Below are positions 27,133 to 35,868 of a DNA stretch of 64,000 nt, one piece after another. Numbering within the stretch: the stretch's first letter is position 1; each line of letters begins with the position of its first letter. The notes beneath the pieces were generated by a model. The model ran no database searches. It saw nothing but the letters and a program-made list of their open reading frames with translations, and had not been told where the DNA came from. The DNA is from Burkholderiaceae bacterium (GTDB lineage: Bacteria > Pseudomonadota > Gammaproteobacteria > Burkholderiales > Burkholderiaceae_D). The position numbers and the translations under genes were made by a program. The stretch spans positions 146,880-210,879 of the forward strand of contig JAOAUN010000025.1 of NCBI GenBank assembly GCA_030157545.1. Direction: 5' to 3'.

Positions 27133-28500
27133 ATGGTTTGTTCATTCGCATACCTTCTTATGTCTGCAACTCCACGCCCGTTCACCCTTCCGTTCATTAC
27201 TGAGCTTAGTGACAGCATGCGTGTGCCGCTGTTGCAGTCCTGCCTGCAGCGAGCCAGCGCATCGGCTTCGGTTTTTACGCGTCTGTACCCCGACTCTGCA
27301 ATCGCCGCTGCTGCCCACGCCGATGAACAACGTGCGGCAGGCAACAAGCTCTCGCCTCTGGCCGGCTTGCCCGTCTCGATCAAGGACTTGCTTGATGTCG
27401 CCGGCGAGACGACGCTGGCCGGCTCGGTCGTGCTACGTGATGCCCAGCCAGCGACACAGGATGCGCCGGTCGTAGCGCGCTTGCGTGCAGCAGGCGCCGC
27501 CATCGTCGGCAAGACCAACATGACCGAATTTGCTTTTTCAGGCGTCGGACTCAATCCGCATTACGGTACGCCGGTCAATCCAGTTGATAACTCTGTAGCC
27601 CGCATACCGGGCGGCTCCTCCTCCGGCGCAGCCGTGTCGGTTGCAGCGGGCATCTGTGTAGCGGCTATCGGCTCCGATACGGGCGGCTCTATCCGCATAC
27701 CAGCAGCGCTCTGCGGTCTCGTCGGATTCAAGCCGACCATGCGGCGCGTGCCTGTCGCAGGCACAGTGCCATTGTCTACGTCGCTGGATACGATTTGTGC
27801 GATCACGCGGTCTGTGCAGGATTGTCTGCTGGTTGATGCGGTGATTGCCGATTCGCCGCTGCAAGCGTCGCCCGTATCGCTGTCGGGCTTGCGTCTGGCA
27901 TTGCCGCAAACGATAGTGCTGGATGAAATGGATGCGCATGTTGCTGCGACATTTGCAGCAACGCTGACGAAGCTGTCGGCTGCGGGTGCGCAGATAGTCG
28001 AACTGCCGCTGCAGATGCTTGCCGAAGCACGCAAGATCAATCTTTTTGCAACCGTTGAAGCCTACGCATGGCATAGGGATCTTCTCGACAAGCGCAGCGA
28101 AGAATATGACAGCCGGGTCGCTACGCGCATGAAGTTTGGGGCAAATTATTCTGCCGATGATTATGCAAAGGCTAAGCTGGCGCGACAGGACTGGATAGCG
28201 CGCATGGAACAGACCCTGCTGCCGTATGACGCGGTATTGATGCCAACAGTACCCATCGTGGCGCCGCCAATTGCCGATCTGGAGCAAACGCATGAGGCAT
28301 TTTTCGAAGCAAACCGGCTGCTGCTGCGCAATCCCGCGCTGATTAACCTTCTGGATGGATGTGCAGTCTCCTTGCCTTGCCATGCGCCGGGCAGTCTGCC
28401 GGTTGGCTTGATGGTGGCCGGTCCGGCCCTTCACGATGCGCGAGTCATGGCCATTGCCGGCGCTATAGAAGCCGCTATCAAAGAGCAGCGCAAAAACTAG
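27133..28500 (+). CDS. Amidase (amidase-signature family)
   Basis: An amide hydrolase of about 455 residues with the Ser-cisSer-Lys triad: catalytic Lys in LPVSIKDLLDVAG near residue 80, the GGSSSGAAVSVAAG block near 160, and GSDTGGSIRIPAALCG near 180 with both serines. The C-terminal part SLPCHAPGSLPVGLMVAG is standard. It resembles GatA but has no gatB/gatC next to it, so it is more likely a stand-alone amidase (for example of aryl or short amides) than the tRNA amidotransferase subunit. Start: AAGG lies 7 bases before ATG 27133; ATG 27127 and ATG 27160 (MSATPRPF) are alternatives. It is 30 bases after the inhibitor gene and may be co-transcribed. Confidence 0.88.
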   Translation: MVCSFAYLLMSATPRPFTLPFITELSDSMRVPLLQSCLQRASASASVFTRLYPDSAIAAAAHADEQRAAGNKLSPLAGLPVSIKDLLDVAGETTLAGSVVLRDAQPATQDAPVVARLRAAGAAIVGKTNMTEFAFSGVGLNPHYGTPVNPVDNSVARIPGGSSSGAAVSVAAGICVAAIGSDTGGSIRIPAALCGLVGFKPTMRRVPVAGTVPLSTSLDTICAITRSVQDCLLVDAVIADSPLQASPVSLSGLRLALPQTIVLDEMDAHVAATFAATLTKLSAAGAQIVELPLQMLAEARKINLFATVEAYAWHRDLLDKRSEEYDSRVATRMKFGANYSADDYAKAKLARQDWIARMEQTLLPYDAVLMPTVPIVAPPIADLEQTHEAFFEANRLLLRNPALINLLDGCAVSLPCHAPGSLPVGLMVAGPALHDARVMAIAGAIEAAIKEQRKN

Positions 28501-28518
28501 CTGCTCAAGAGAATGGAC

Positions 28519-29268
28519 TCACAGCGCCTGAACTTCTCCCCTTTCAAACAAGGTCGGCGTGATGGTGCCGTAACGTTCGGGCGGCTCCACGACATAGACC
28601 TTCTTGAAAAATTGCAGCCACAGCTTGGCGAGCTTGGGGATTGCAGCGGCGTCTTGCAACGGATAGCGACCAGAGCAGAAATTGATATAGATGGCATCTT
28701 CTTCAGGCGAGAACCAAGCTTCGCCGCCAGCAACTGCCATAGGACTTATTTTCGAGTGCAAAACAATGCCGCGCGAACTGGCGCATTTTTTCATTTCGCG
28801 ACAAATATTGATGCCCTTTTGATCCAGCGTCCAGAGGTACTTGTAGGCGCGTATGTCGTACCAGTTCCTGAACAATTTTTTCGGGGGGGCGTCACCCGGC
28901 AAAAAAGATTTGACGTCCAATGCGCGGTGGGTATCGTAATCATCAACAGGATCCGTTTTTACAGGGAAGTTTAGCGCACCAATACCCCAGAAATTATCGT
29001 CCGGTCTGCCTTGCGGCAGCTCATTTTCAGGAACGACAATAATTTTTTCAGGCGGCTTCACGGTACTACTTGGTTTCAACGGTTCCGGCAGCTTATAAAT
29101 ACGCTCAGGCTTGATGCGGTCTGGTGAGTAAAAACGTGCCTGGGCGAGAATGGAATGGTCGCGTTTTTTTTGAATCATGCGCGGCTGGATTTGCCGCAAA
29201 CTACTAGTGTGAAGCGGTGCGATGGTTTGGCGGCGAACCATGGCTGCTCTGCGAAAAATCGGTGACAT
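28519..29268 (-). CDS. Orphan protein of unknown function
   Basis: I do not recognise this 249-residue protein. It starts at ATG 29268 (AGGGAG 7 bases upstream; ATG 29274 would be too close) with a basic N-terminus (IFRRAAMVRRQTIAP) and no signal peptide. Residues 40-90 are rich in P, K and E and probably unstructured (KLPEPLKPSSTVKPPEK). The C-terminal half looks folded: NWYDIRAYKYLWTLDQ, GGEAWFSPEEDAIYINFCSG, IPKLAKLWLQFFKKVYVV. The strand-then-SGRYPL segment faintly recalls SGHY-type segments at the ends of some effector-like proteins, but this is weak. It ends 18 bases from the amidase stop (convergent). Confidence 0.65.
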   Translation of the reverse strand: MSPIFRRAAMVRRQTIAPLHTSSLRQIQPRMIQKKRDHSILAQARFYSPDRIKPERIYKLPEPLKPSSTVKPPEKIIVVPENELPQGRPDDNFWGIGALNFPVKTDPVDDYDTHRALDVKSFLPGDAPPKKLFRNWYDIRAYKYLWTLDQKGINICREMKKCASSRGIVLHSKISPMAVAGGEAWFSPEEDAIYINFCSGRYPLQDAAAIPKLAKLWLQFFKKVYVVEPPERYGTITPTLFERGEVQAL

Positions 29269-29640
29269 GAACATTCTCCCTATGGGGCGTCAGCGTTGAA
29301 ACGGTGCTCATTTTTGGAATGACCGAAACGAAGCACACCTTTCCTTTTTTGCAAGCTGCGTGCCAGGCTTGCTCGAATAACGCAATTGGTGTCGCTGGTG
29401 CCAATGCGAAATGCGCGTCGCATCGCGTCCACAAATCTGCCCGGCGAATGCGCACAGAGTGAACGTGCGAAAATACGTGCGCCACACTGAATCTGCCTAT
29501 GCACCGATAAGATGCGCAATCAGAGAGACAGATTGTTTTGAGACTGATTTGCGGCTACCCTATAGCGGTTTTTTGTAATACCAAGAGTTTTTCAAGAATG
29601 CAGGCGCCGACCTGCCCGGTACGTTGATATCTGGAGTCCA
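29269..29640. other. Long intergenic region before dadA
   Basis: 372 bases with no gene I can support. A 79-codon minus-strand frame (29280-29519) has an arginine-rich composition typical of shadow frames. GGAG lies 5 bases before the dadA ATG, and a small hairpin CAGGCG-CCGACCTG lies near 29600. Promoters for both flanking genes must lie here. Confidence 0.4.
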
Positions 29641-30897
29641 ATGCGAGTTGCTGTGATTGGTGGGGGTGTAGTTGGAGTCTGCACCGCCTATTACCTGGCC
29701 GAAGCCGGCCACGAAGTTGCTGTTATTGAGCGCTATGGCAATGTGGCCCAGGAGGCCAGCTTTGGAAATCTGGATCTGATGGGACCGGCTAGCCCGCGAC
29801 CGTGGGCCATGCCCGGCACCCCTTCAAAAATCCTGTCAATGCTGTTTCGCCCCGAATCGCCAGTGGCATTCAGTTCACGCTTCGAGCCGGCAATGTGGGG
29901 CTGGATAAGGCGCTGGGTTGGCGAATGCAAGCTGCCGCGCTTGAAACTCAACCAGCTGCGCATGCGCCGCCTGTCGAACTACAGCAAAGAATTAATGGAG
30001 CAGCTTGCGCACTCCCACAGTCTCGATTTCCAGCAAAGAAGCGGCGTTTTGATGATGTTCCGCACGGCACGTGAATTACAGCTCGCGCAACCGTCGATTG
30101 AATTGCTGGGTGAACTCGGCACCCGCCACGAATTGCTCGATCCCGAGGCTGCTCGCCTGATGGAGCCGGCTCTCTCGGCCCAAACAAGCTTTCATTCGGC
30201 ATTATATGTGCCTGATGATGAAGCCGGCAATTGCCCGCTGTTCGTGCGGCAGATGAAAACGCTGGCCCAAAATCTGGGTGTTGAATTTCATTTTAATAAT
30301 GAGGTTCAGGCCATACGTCCTGAAATTGGCGGTGTAAGTTTCCAGGTTGACGGACGCAGCATTGATGTCGATGCAGTCGTCGTCGCTGCAGGCAGTGACA
30401 GTTCGCGCCTGCTTAAACCTATCGGCGTTAATTTGCCGTTATATCCGGTCAAGGTTTATTCGGCTTCAACTGCCATTCAGGAATTCGAACTCGCACCGCA
30501 GCTGGCTGTTTATGACGACACCTACCGCGTAGCGTTGACCCGCCTGGGCAAGCGCATCCGTATAGCCGGTTGTGCCGAGCTCGGTTCTTCCAGCGTCGAC
30601 CTGCACCAGAAAGCGATCAATACGCTGGTCAAGGTCGGCGACGACTGGTTTCCGAATGCAGCGAACTATCGCACCGCCAGCTTCTGGTGTGGCCCGACCG
30701 GCATGCTACCGGAAGGCGTGCCCCTGCTGGGCGCGACCCGTTACGCAAATGTCTTTGTCAATGCCGGTCACGGCAGTGGCGCCTGGGCCATGGCTGCCGG
30801 CAGTGGCAAGCTGCTGGCAGACATGATTTCAGGCCGCCGCACTGATATTGATACCGACGGCCTGACACTGGCGCGTTACGGCGACCGCGCGCGCTGA
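29641..30897 (+). CDS. dadA: D-amino acid dehydrogenase (DadA-like FAD oxidoreductase)
   Basis: A 418-residue flavoprotein that oxidises D-amino acids to 2-oxo acids and feeds electrons to the respiratory chain at the inner membrane. The N-terminal dinucleotide motif is VIGGGVVGVCTAYYLAEAG followed by VIERYGNVAQEASFGN. The middle shows the DAO fold (VPDDEAGNCPLFVRQM, VVVAAGSDSSRLL), and the C-terminus NVFVNAGHGSGAWAMAAGSG is the FAD-closing block characteristic of DadA. Length fits (about 415-435). SD GGAG. No alanine racemase lies beside it (alr is at 53963), unlike in enterics. nnr follows 7 bases later. Confidence 0.88.
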   Translation: MRVAVIGGGVVGVCTAYYLAEAGHEVAVIERYGNVAQEASFGNLDLMGPASPRPWAMPGTPSKILSMLFRPESPVAFSSRFEPAMWGWIRRWVGECKLPRLKLNQLRMRRLSNYSKELMEQLAHSHSLDFQQRSGVLMMFRTARELQLAQPSIELLGELGTRHELLDPEAARLMEPALSAQTSFHSALYVPDDEAGNCPLFVRQMKTLAQNLGVEFHFNNEVQAIRPEIGGVSFQVDGRSIDVDAVVVAAGSDSSRLLKPIGVNLPLYPVKVYSASTAIQEFELAPQLAVYDDTYRVALTRLGKRIRIAGCAELGSSSVDLHQKAINTLVKVGDDWFPNAANYRTASFWCGPTGMLPEGVPLLGATRYANVFVNAGHGSGAWAMAAGSGKLLADMISGRRTDIDTDGLTLARYGDRAR

Positions 30898-30904
30898 CAC
30901 TGCA

Positions 30905-32404
30905 ATGAACAGCGACCTGCTCTATTCCGTGGCGCAAGTGCGCGCCATTGAGCAGGACGCCCTTTCTCTCCTTCCTGCCGGCACGCTGATGCAGCGCGCT
31001 GGCCGCGCCGTTGCCGATGCGGCGCTGCTGATGCTGCCTGCGACAGACAAACAGAGTGTGCTGGTTGCAGCCGGACCCGGCAACAACGGTGGAGACGCAC
31101 TCGAAGCGGCGGCTTTGCTCGCGCAGGCAGGACACCACGTTGCCGTCGTTCTGCTGGCAGATCCGCAGGCTTTACCGTCCGACGCGCAAGCATCGCTGGC
31201 ACGTGCGCGTGCCAGCACCGCCCAGTTCATTGACTTGCAAACTGCCTTTAGCAAGCCGCGCTGGAGTCTGGTGCTGGATGGTTTGTTCGGCATCGGCTTG
31301 ACACGTCCTTTGCAAGGCCCGTATCAGCAGCTGGTTGCCTTTATTAATGCCCTGTCCTGCCCAGTGCTTGCCATCGACATACCTAGCGGGCTCGATGCTG
31401 ACAGCGGCGCCATCGTCGGCCCCGACGGTGTAGCAGTTATCGCCAGCAAGACGCTGACTTTCATTGCCAACAAGCCGGGCCTGCATACGGCACACGGTCG
31501 TGATTGCGCTGGTGTTGTTGAGGTCAATGATCTGCAGATTGATGCGCACTTAGTTATCAAGCCTTGCGCCGAATTGAACCGCTGTCCTCTGTTCGCTGCC
31601 GCCGCTCGTCCCCGAACGCATGCCTCTCACAAAGGCAGTTATGGCGACGTTGCGATTGTGGGTGGTGCGGAGGGCATGGCAGGCGCAGTGATCTTGTCGG
31701 CTCGCATGGCAGCCTATGCCGGTGCCGGCCGTGTGTTCGCCGGCTTCGTTGGCCCTGCCCTTGCGTATGACAGCTTGCAGCCTGAACTGATGTGTCGGCC
31801 TGCTGCAGCGCTTGATATGTCACGTGGCGTGCTTGTGCTTGGTCCTGGCATGGGAACTTCGCGTGTCGCACATGATTTGCTGTCAAAAGCTTTAGGTAGC
31901 TTGCAGCCACTGGTACTGGATGCTGACGCACTCAATTTGCTGGCAGCCGAACCGTCATCGCAAGCCAGGCTGGCGGCGCGGCGCGCACCTGTTTTGCTGA
32001 CACCGCATCCACTGGAAGCGGCACGCCTGCTAGCTTGCAGCGCAGAAGCCATTCAGGCTGATCGCTTGCATGCAGCAGCGACGCTGGCAAAAAAACTGCA
32101 AGCGGTCGTCATACTCAAGGGTTCAGGCAGCGTCATTGCACATCCGGATAGTCGGCTCGTCATCAACAGCACCGGCAATCCGGCGCTGGCGACAGCCGGT
32201 AGCGGCGACGTGCTCGCAGGCTTGTGCGGAGCGCTGCTCGCGCAGCACTGGCCTTTGTGGGAGGCCGCGCTTGCCGCCCCTTACCTGCATGGCGCTGCTG
32301 CAGACGAACTGGTCGCGCAAGGCACGGGGCCAGCAGGACTGACCGCCAGTGAATTACTGCCGGCGATCCGCACCGGCCTGAACCGGCTGAGTCTGGCATC
32401 GTAA
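30905..32404 (+). CDS. nnr: Bifunctional NAD(P)H-hydrate epimerase / ADP-dependent dehydratase
   Basis: A 499-residue repair enzyme for damaged NAD(P)H. Residues 1-205 are the YjeF_N epimerase: AGPGNNGGDALEAAALL and LDGLFGIGLTRPLQGPY are its signatures. Residues about 225-495 are the ribokinase-like dehydratase: SHKGSYGDVAIVGGAEGMAGA, LTPHPLEAARLL and STGNPALATAGSGDVLAGL (the nucleotide/substrate loop). Length matches the fused E. coli YjeF (515). Its last 51 bases overlap the convergent methylglyoxal synthase gene. Confidence 0.95.
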   Translation: MNSDLLYSVAQVRAIEQDALSLLPAGTLMQRAGRAVADAALLMLPATDKQSVLVAAGPGNNGGDALEAAALLAQAGHHVAVVLLADPQALPSDAQASLARARASTAQFIDLQTAFSKPRWSLVLDGLFGIGLTRPLQGPYQQLVAFINALSCPVLAIDIPSGLDADSGAIVGPDGVAVIASKTLTFIANKPGLHTAHGRDCAGVVEVNDLQIDAHLVIKPCAELNRCPLFAAAARPRTHASHKGSYGDVAIVGGAEGMAGAVILSARMAAYAGAGRVFAGFVGPALAYDSLQPELMCRPAAALDMSRGVLVLGPGMGTSRVAHDLLSKALGSLQPLVLDADALNLLAAEPSSQARLAARRAPVLLTPHPLEAARLLACSAEAIQADRLHAAATLAKKLQAVVILKGSGSVIAHPDSRLVINSTGNPALATAGSGDVLAGLCGALLAQHWPLWEAALAAPYLHGAAADELVAQGTGPAGLTASELLPAIRTGLNRLSLAS

Positions 32405-33277
32405 CTGCATCAGCTGGCACCAGCGCTGAGCAAATTTCAAGTCAGTCACACAACTGGCGTAATCGGTAAAAGTGCGCGCTGCGCGTTCAAGCAACTGAAT
32501 ATCGGCTTCATGCTGACGCGCGACATGCGGATCTTCCAGAAACAGCATGCGGCGGCATTGCCGGTCCAGAATCAGTTCGGCAATTTGCGCGTCGCCTCCA
32601 AGCGGGCCAGACAGCAAAGGCTTGACCCAGTTGCGACCTGCATCTTTACCTTTAATGCGCATTGCCAGTTCATTGAGTAAGCCGCCGGTAGTGCCCGTGG
32701 CGAAACGGTTTGCGAAGCGATCGAAAAAATCAAAATGCTGCTCAACCAGAGCGAGCATGGATGCCTTCATTGCATCATGTGCGACCAGCGCGATGGCTTC
32801 GTTGCCCAGATCGAAAACTGACTCCAAAGAAGGATCAGGCGCTGCGCCCAGTGCAATCGATTCCAGCTCGAAAAATTCGCGCGCCCCGGCCAGCGTCGAC
32901 AAAAAAGGTTTGCCATGAATGATGCACTGACGTTTCAATGCGACGGCTTCCGGAAAGGTAGAGGAAGGATCGACCGGATCAATCAAATAAATCACCGCAT
33001 CGAGTCCTCGCGATGCATCGCTGTCGACCACGCGCGCGACCAGCCGCATCAGTCCGCCTTCACGGCCATAGGGCAAACCTTCTATATACGGATAGCCTTC
33101 CAGCAGCTGCTGACTGCGCATGGCGTCGAGCGTGCGACCGACCACCATCAACTGTGGCTGTAAGTGTTCGACGATGGCTACGCGCGAACCTTGAAGTAGT
33201 TTTGCCAGCGCAGACTCTGCATTGGTCAAATGCGCACGATTGGCAGCGAGCCCGATTCGATAGCGTGACTGATTCAT
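32354..33277 (-). CDS. mgsA: Methylglyoxal synthase, tandem-domain form
   Basis: The 307-residue protein is twice the usual MGS length (about 150). The C-terminal half (from about residue 160) has ALVAHDAMK (His-Asp), FATGTTGGLL (phosphate loop), LLSGPLGGDAQIAELI (catalytic Asp) and LFLEDPH, as in methylglyoxal synthase, which turns dihydroxyacetone phosphate into methylglyoxal. The N-terminal half matches the same fold block by block (IGLAANRAH, LMVVGRTLDAM, GREGGLMRLVARVV, IYLIDPVDPSSTF, HGKPFLST) but lacks the His and catalytic Asp. So it is an internal duplication with one degenerate domain. ATG overlaps the stop of the YbbA-type gene (ATGA). Convergent and overlapping with nnr. Confidence 0.88.
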   Translation of the reverse strand: MNQSRYRIGLAANRAHLTNAESALAKLLQGSRVAIVEHLQPQLMVVGRTLDAMRSQQLLEGYPYIEGLPYGREGGLMRLVARVVDSDASRGLDAVIYLIDPVDPSSTFPEAVALKRQCIIHGKPFLSTLAGAREFFELESIALGAAPDPSLESVFDLGNEAIALVAHDAMKASMLALVEQHFDFFDRFANRFATGTTGGLLNELAMRIKGKDAGRNWVKPLLSGPLGGDAQIAELILDRQCRRMLFLEDPHVARQHEADIQLLERAARTFTDYASCVTDLKFAQRWCQLMQLRCQTQPVQAGADRRQ

Positions 33278-33945
33278 GCTGTTTGCGCTTCAACCAGCTG
33301 ACCCGCTGCAATGGTAATGGTGCGCTGGCATAAGGCGGCGATGGCGGCATCATGCGTCACCAGCACCAGGGTCGAGCCATGCTCGCGGTTGAGCTCGAAC
33401 ATTAATTGAATCACGGCAGCGCCGGTGACGGCATCAAGGCTGCCCGTGGGTTCATCGGCCAGCAGCAATGGTGGCTCAGTCACGAATGCACGCGCCAGTG
33501 CCACACGCTGCTGCTCGCCGCCCGACATGAATTTGGGATAGTGGCCAAGCCGCTGTTGCAAGCCTACGCGCGCCAGCATCGCTTGCGCTTTGCTGCGAGC
33601 GTCAGGATCGGCACGCAACTCCAGTGGCAGCATGACGTTTTCGAGTGCAGTCAGATGGGCCAGCAATTGAAACGACTGGAACACGAAACCAAGGCCGGTT
33701 TTGCGGACGGCAGCGCGGCCATCTTCGTTCAGTGAAAACAGGTCGGTGCCATTGATGCGAACAGAGCCGGAGCTTGGTGTGTCTAGTCCGGCCAGTAAGC
33801 CGAGCAAGGTTGACTTGCCCGAGCCGGAAGCGCCGACAATAGCCAGCGTACCCCCGGCGCGCACGGTAAAATTGACATCTTTAAGTATGGTTAACTCACC
33901 ACTGGCATCGGCTACTTTTTTGGTGAGACCGTTTACTTCTATCAT
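33274..33945 (-). CDS. ABC transporter ATPase, YbbA/LolD type
   Basis: A 223-residue ATPase of the MacB/LolD/YbbA group. It has Walker [19 protein letters not shown] near residue 43, the Q-loop [19 protein letters not shown] signature [15 protein letters not shown] near 146 and Walker [13 protein letters not shown]. In E. coli YbbA lies divergent to tesA, as here, but the permease partner YbbP is not adjacent in this window; instead a methylglyoxal synthase gene is coupled downstream. The start could also be ATG 33972, which would make its start codon overlap that of tesA on the other strand. Neither has a clear ribosome site. Substrate unknown. Confidence 0.88.
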   Translation of the reverse strand: MIEVNGLTKKVADASGELTILKDVNFTVRAGGTLAIVGASGSGKSTLLGLLAGLDTPSSGSVRINGTDLFSLNEDGRAAVRKTGLGFVFQSFQLLAHLTALENVMLPLELRADPDARSKAQAMLARVGLQQRLGHYPKFMSGGEQQRVALARAFVTEPPLLLADEPTGSLDAVTGAAVIQLMFELNREHGSTLVLVTHDAAIAALCQRTITIAAGQLVEAQTA

Positions 33946-33970
33946 GGGCAAAGTCAGGGAGTGTTCTGTC

Positions 33971-34639
33971 ATGCAAGCTAAACAAGGACTGCGTGGGCAA
34001 ATAGGGAACAAGGCAGCCGTATGGGCTGCCTTGCTGCTAGGGATGCTGACTCTATTATTGATCATGGCATCAATGCCTGCGTATTCTGCATCAAAAACCG
34101 TGCTGGTGCTCGGCGACAGCCTGTCGGCGGAATATGGGCTGCCTCGTGGGAGCGGCTGGGTCACCCTGATGCAGAATCGCTTGCGCGCTGAAAAATTCGA
34201 CGCCAATGTCGTCAATGCCAGCATCAGCGGCGAGACAACGTCCGGTGGCAAGGCAAGACTGCCAGCCCTGTTGCAGCAACAACGCCCTGCTATTGTGATA
34301 CTCGAACTCGGCGGCAATGATGGCTTGCGCGGCTTGTCGCTGGCAGCGACCCAGGCCAATCTGCGTGAAATGGTCAGGCTGTCGACAGCCAGTGGCGCGC
34401 AGGTGCTGCTGGTCGGCATGCAAATACCGCCGAATTATGGCGTTGATTACAGCAAGCGCTTCGCAGCGATGTTTCATGGTCTGGGTCGCGAAAAGGGAGT
34501 CAAGCTAGTGCCGTTTCTGCTCGCCGGCATGGAAGATTCCGAAGACTTTTTCCAGTCCGACCGGATTCATCCTAACCAGCAGGCGCAGCCGCTGTTGCTC
34601 GACAATGTATGGCCGCAACTGAAATCTTTTTTCAAATAA
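33971..34639 (+). CDS. tesA: Acyl-CoA thioesterase / arylesterase TesA (SGNH hydrolase)
   Basis: A 222-residue SGNH hydrolase with an uncleaved basic N-terminus and a hydrophobic signal segment (AALLLGMLTLLLIMASMPAYS). Four blocks are present: LVLGDSLSAEYGL with the nucleophile Ser, the block II Gly region, LGGNDGLRG with the Asn, and DRIHPNQQAQ with the Asp-His pair. Periplasmic thioesterase/lysophospholipase activity is known for the family. AGGGAG lies 9 bases upstream of ATG 33971. It sits divergent to a YbbA-type gene, as in E. coli, and selU follows 16 bases later. Confidence 0.93.
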   Translation: MQAKQGLRGQIGNKAAVWAALLLGMLTLLLIMASMPAYSASKTVLVLGDSLSAEYGLPRGSGWVTLMQNRLRAEKFDANVVNASISGETTSGGKARLPALLQQQRPAIVILELGGNDGLRGLSLAATQANLREMVRLSTASGAQVLLVGMQIPPNYGVDYSKRFAAMFHGLGREKGVKLVPFLLAGMEDSEDFFQSDRIHPNQQAQPLLLDNVWPQLKSFFK

Positions 34640-34655
34640 GTCAGGACAACAAGCC

Positions 34656-35756
34656 ATGAAATATCCGGCACTGCTGCCCGCCGATGAAGTGCTCGCGCAG
34701 CTCGATGCCTTCGACAGCATCATTGATGTGCGTTCCGAATCCGAGTTCGCGCTCGACCATATTCCGGGCGCGATTAACTGCCCGGTACTGAATGATGACG
34801 AGCGCGTCGAGATTGGCACGCTCTACAAGCAAACCGGTGCCTTCGATGCAAAGCGGCGCGGCGCGGCGCTGGTCGCGCAAAATATTGCGAATGCCTTGCT
34901 TACCCATTTTCAGGACAAGCCACGCGACTGGAAACCGCTGGTGTATTGCTGGCGTGGAGGTAACCGCAGCGGCGCGATGGCACATATTCTGGCCAAGATA
35001 GGCTGGCATGCTGTGCAGCTCGATGGCGGCTACAAGGAATACCGGCGCGCCGTGAATAGCCTGCTGGAGACCGTCCCTCAAGCTCTGACATTCAAGGTAA
35101 TCTGCGGTACTACTGGCAGCGGCAAGAGCCGCTTACTGGAAACCCTGGCGGCTGCCGGCGCACAAGTGCTGGATCTGGAGCAGCTCGCTGCGCATCGCGG
35201 TTCGGTGCTGGGCAATTTGCCGCAAGAGCCGCAACCTTCGCAGAAAATGTTCGAGACGCGCATCTGGCAAGTGCTCAGGCAGTGTTCACCGGAACGAGTA
35301 GTGTTTGTCGAGTCAGAAAGTAAAAAAGTCGGCAACTTGCGGGTGCCGGAAAAGTTGATGGAAAAAATCCGTACATCGGACTGCATTGCACTCAATACAC
35401 CCACCCGCTTGCGGGTCGCACTGCTGATGGAAGACTACACACACTTCGTACAAGACGCCGCTTTGCTGGGCGAGCAGTTGCAACATCTGGTGGCGCTGCA
35501 CGGGCATGACAAGATCAAAGGCTGGCAGGCAATGGCGAACGCGGGAGAGATGCCTACGCTGGTGCATCAGCTGCTTGAGCAGCATTATGATCCGGCGTAT
35601 TTACGTTCGATAGACCGCAACTTCACGCGCTATGGCATCGCACGCAAACTGGATCTGGAAGATATTTCTGCAGCAGCGTTTGACGCTGCTGCAGAAGACT
35701 TGATGCAAGACCAGCAAGCGGCGCCTGCTGGCGCCGCAGCGGAATTGCTGTTGTAG
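34656..35756 (+). CDS. selU: tRNA 2-selenouridine synthase (SelU/MnmH)
   Basis: The 366-residue enzyme replaces sulfur in 2-thiouridine of tRNA wobble positions by selenium via a geranylated intermediate. The N-terminal rhodanese domain (residues 1-135) has IIDVRSESEFALDHIPGAIN and the catalytic cysteine in VYCWRGGNRSG. The C-terminal P-loop domain has GTTGSGKSRLLETLA near residue 150 and a second conserved block VFVESESKKVGNLRVP. Length is normal. selD is not in this window. It is probably co-transcribed with tesA. Confidence 0.95.
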   Translation: MKYPALLPADEVLAQLDAFDSIIDVRSESEFALDHIPGAINCPVLNDDERVEIGTLYKQTGAFDAKRRGAALVAQNIANALLTHFQDKPRDWKPLVYCWRGGNRSGAMAHILAKIGWHAVQLDGGYKEYRRAVNSLLETVPQALTFKVICGTTGSGKSRLLETLAAAGAQVLDLEQLAAHRGSVLGNLPQEPQPSQKMFETRIWQVLRQCSPERVVFVESESKKVGNLRVPEKLMEKIRTSDCIALNTPTRLRVALLMEDYTHFVQDAALLGEQLQHLVALHGHDKIKGWQAMANAGEMPTLVHQLLEQHYDPAYLRSIDRNFTRYGIARKLDLEDISAAAFDAAAEDLMQDQQAAPAGAAAELLL

Positions 35757-35762
35757 GCTTAC

Positions 35763-35856
35763 TAAGAGCGTCTAAAAAAGCCACTAATCTTAAAACTGTC
35801 GTCCCAGCTTTCGTTGGGACGACGCGTTGGGTTTTTTGTTAGAGCGCCTAAATAGC
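35763..35856. repeat. Palindromic repeat flanked by imperfect direct repeats
   Basis: A perfect palindrome GTCGTCCCA...TGGGACGAC (35798-35823) lies between selU and ppiD. Read on the minus strand its core TCCCAACGAAAGCTGGGACGAC matches the 2477-2506 unit closely. It is bracketed by TAAGAGCGTCTAAA (35763) and TTAGAGCGCCTAAA (35839). It may also terminate the convergent genes. Confidence 0.6.
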
Positions 35857-35868
35857 TTACTGAATAGT

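Noticed and set aside
29280..29519. A 79-codon minus-strand frame in the gap before dadA
   Set aside because: Arg-rich composition, no ribosome site and no family resemblance; treated as non-coding.
33973..34419. Upstream extension of the YbbA-type ATPase frame
   Set aside because: It lies antisense to tesA and encodes a Ser/Pro/Arg-rich sequence; the ATPase proper starts at 33945 or 33972.
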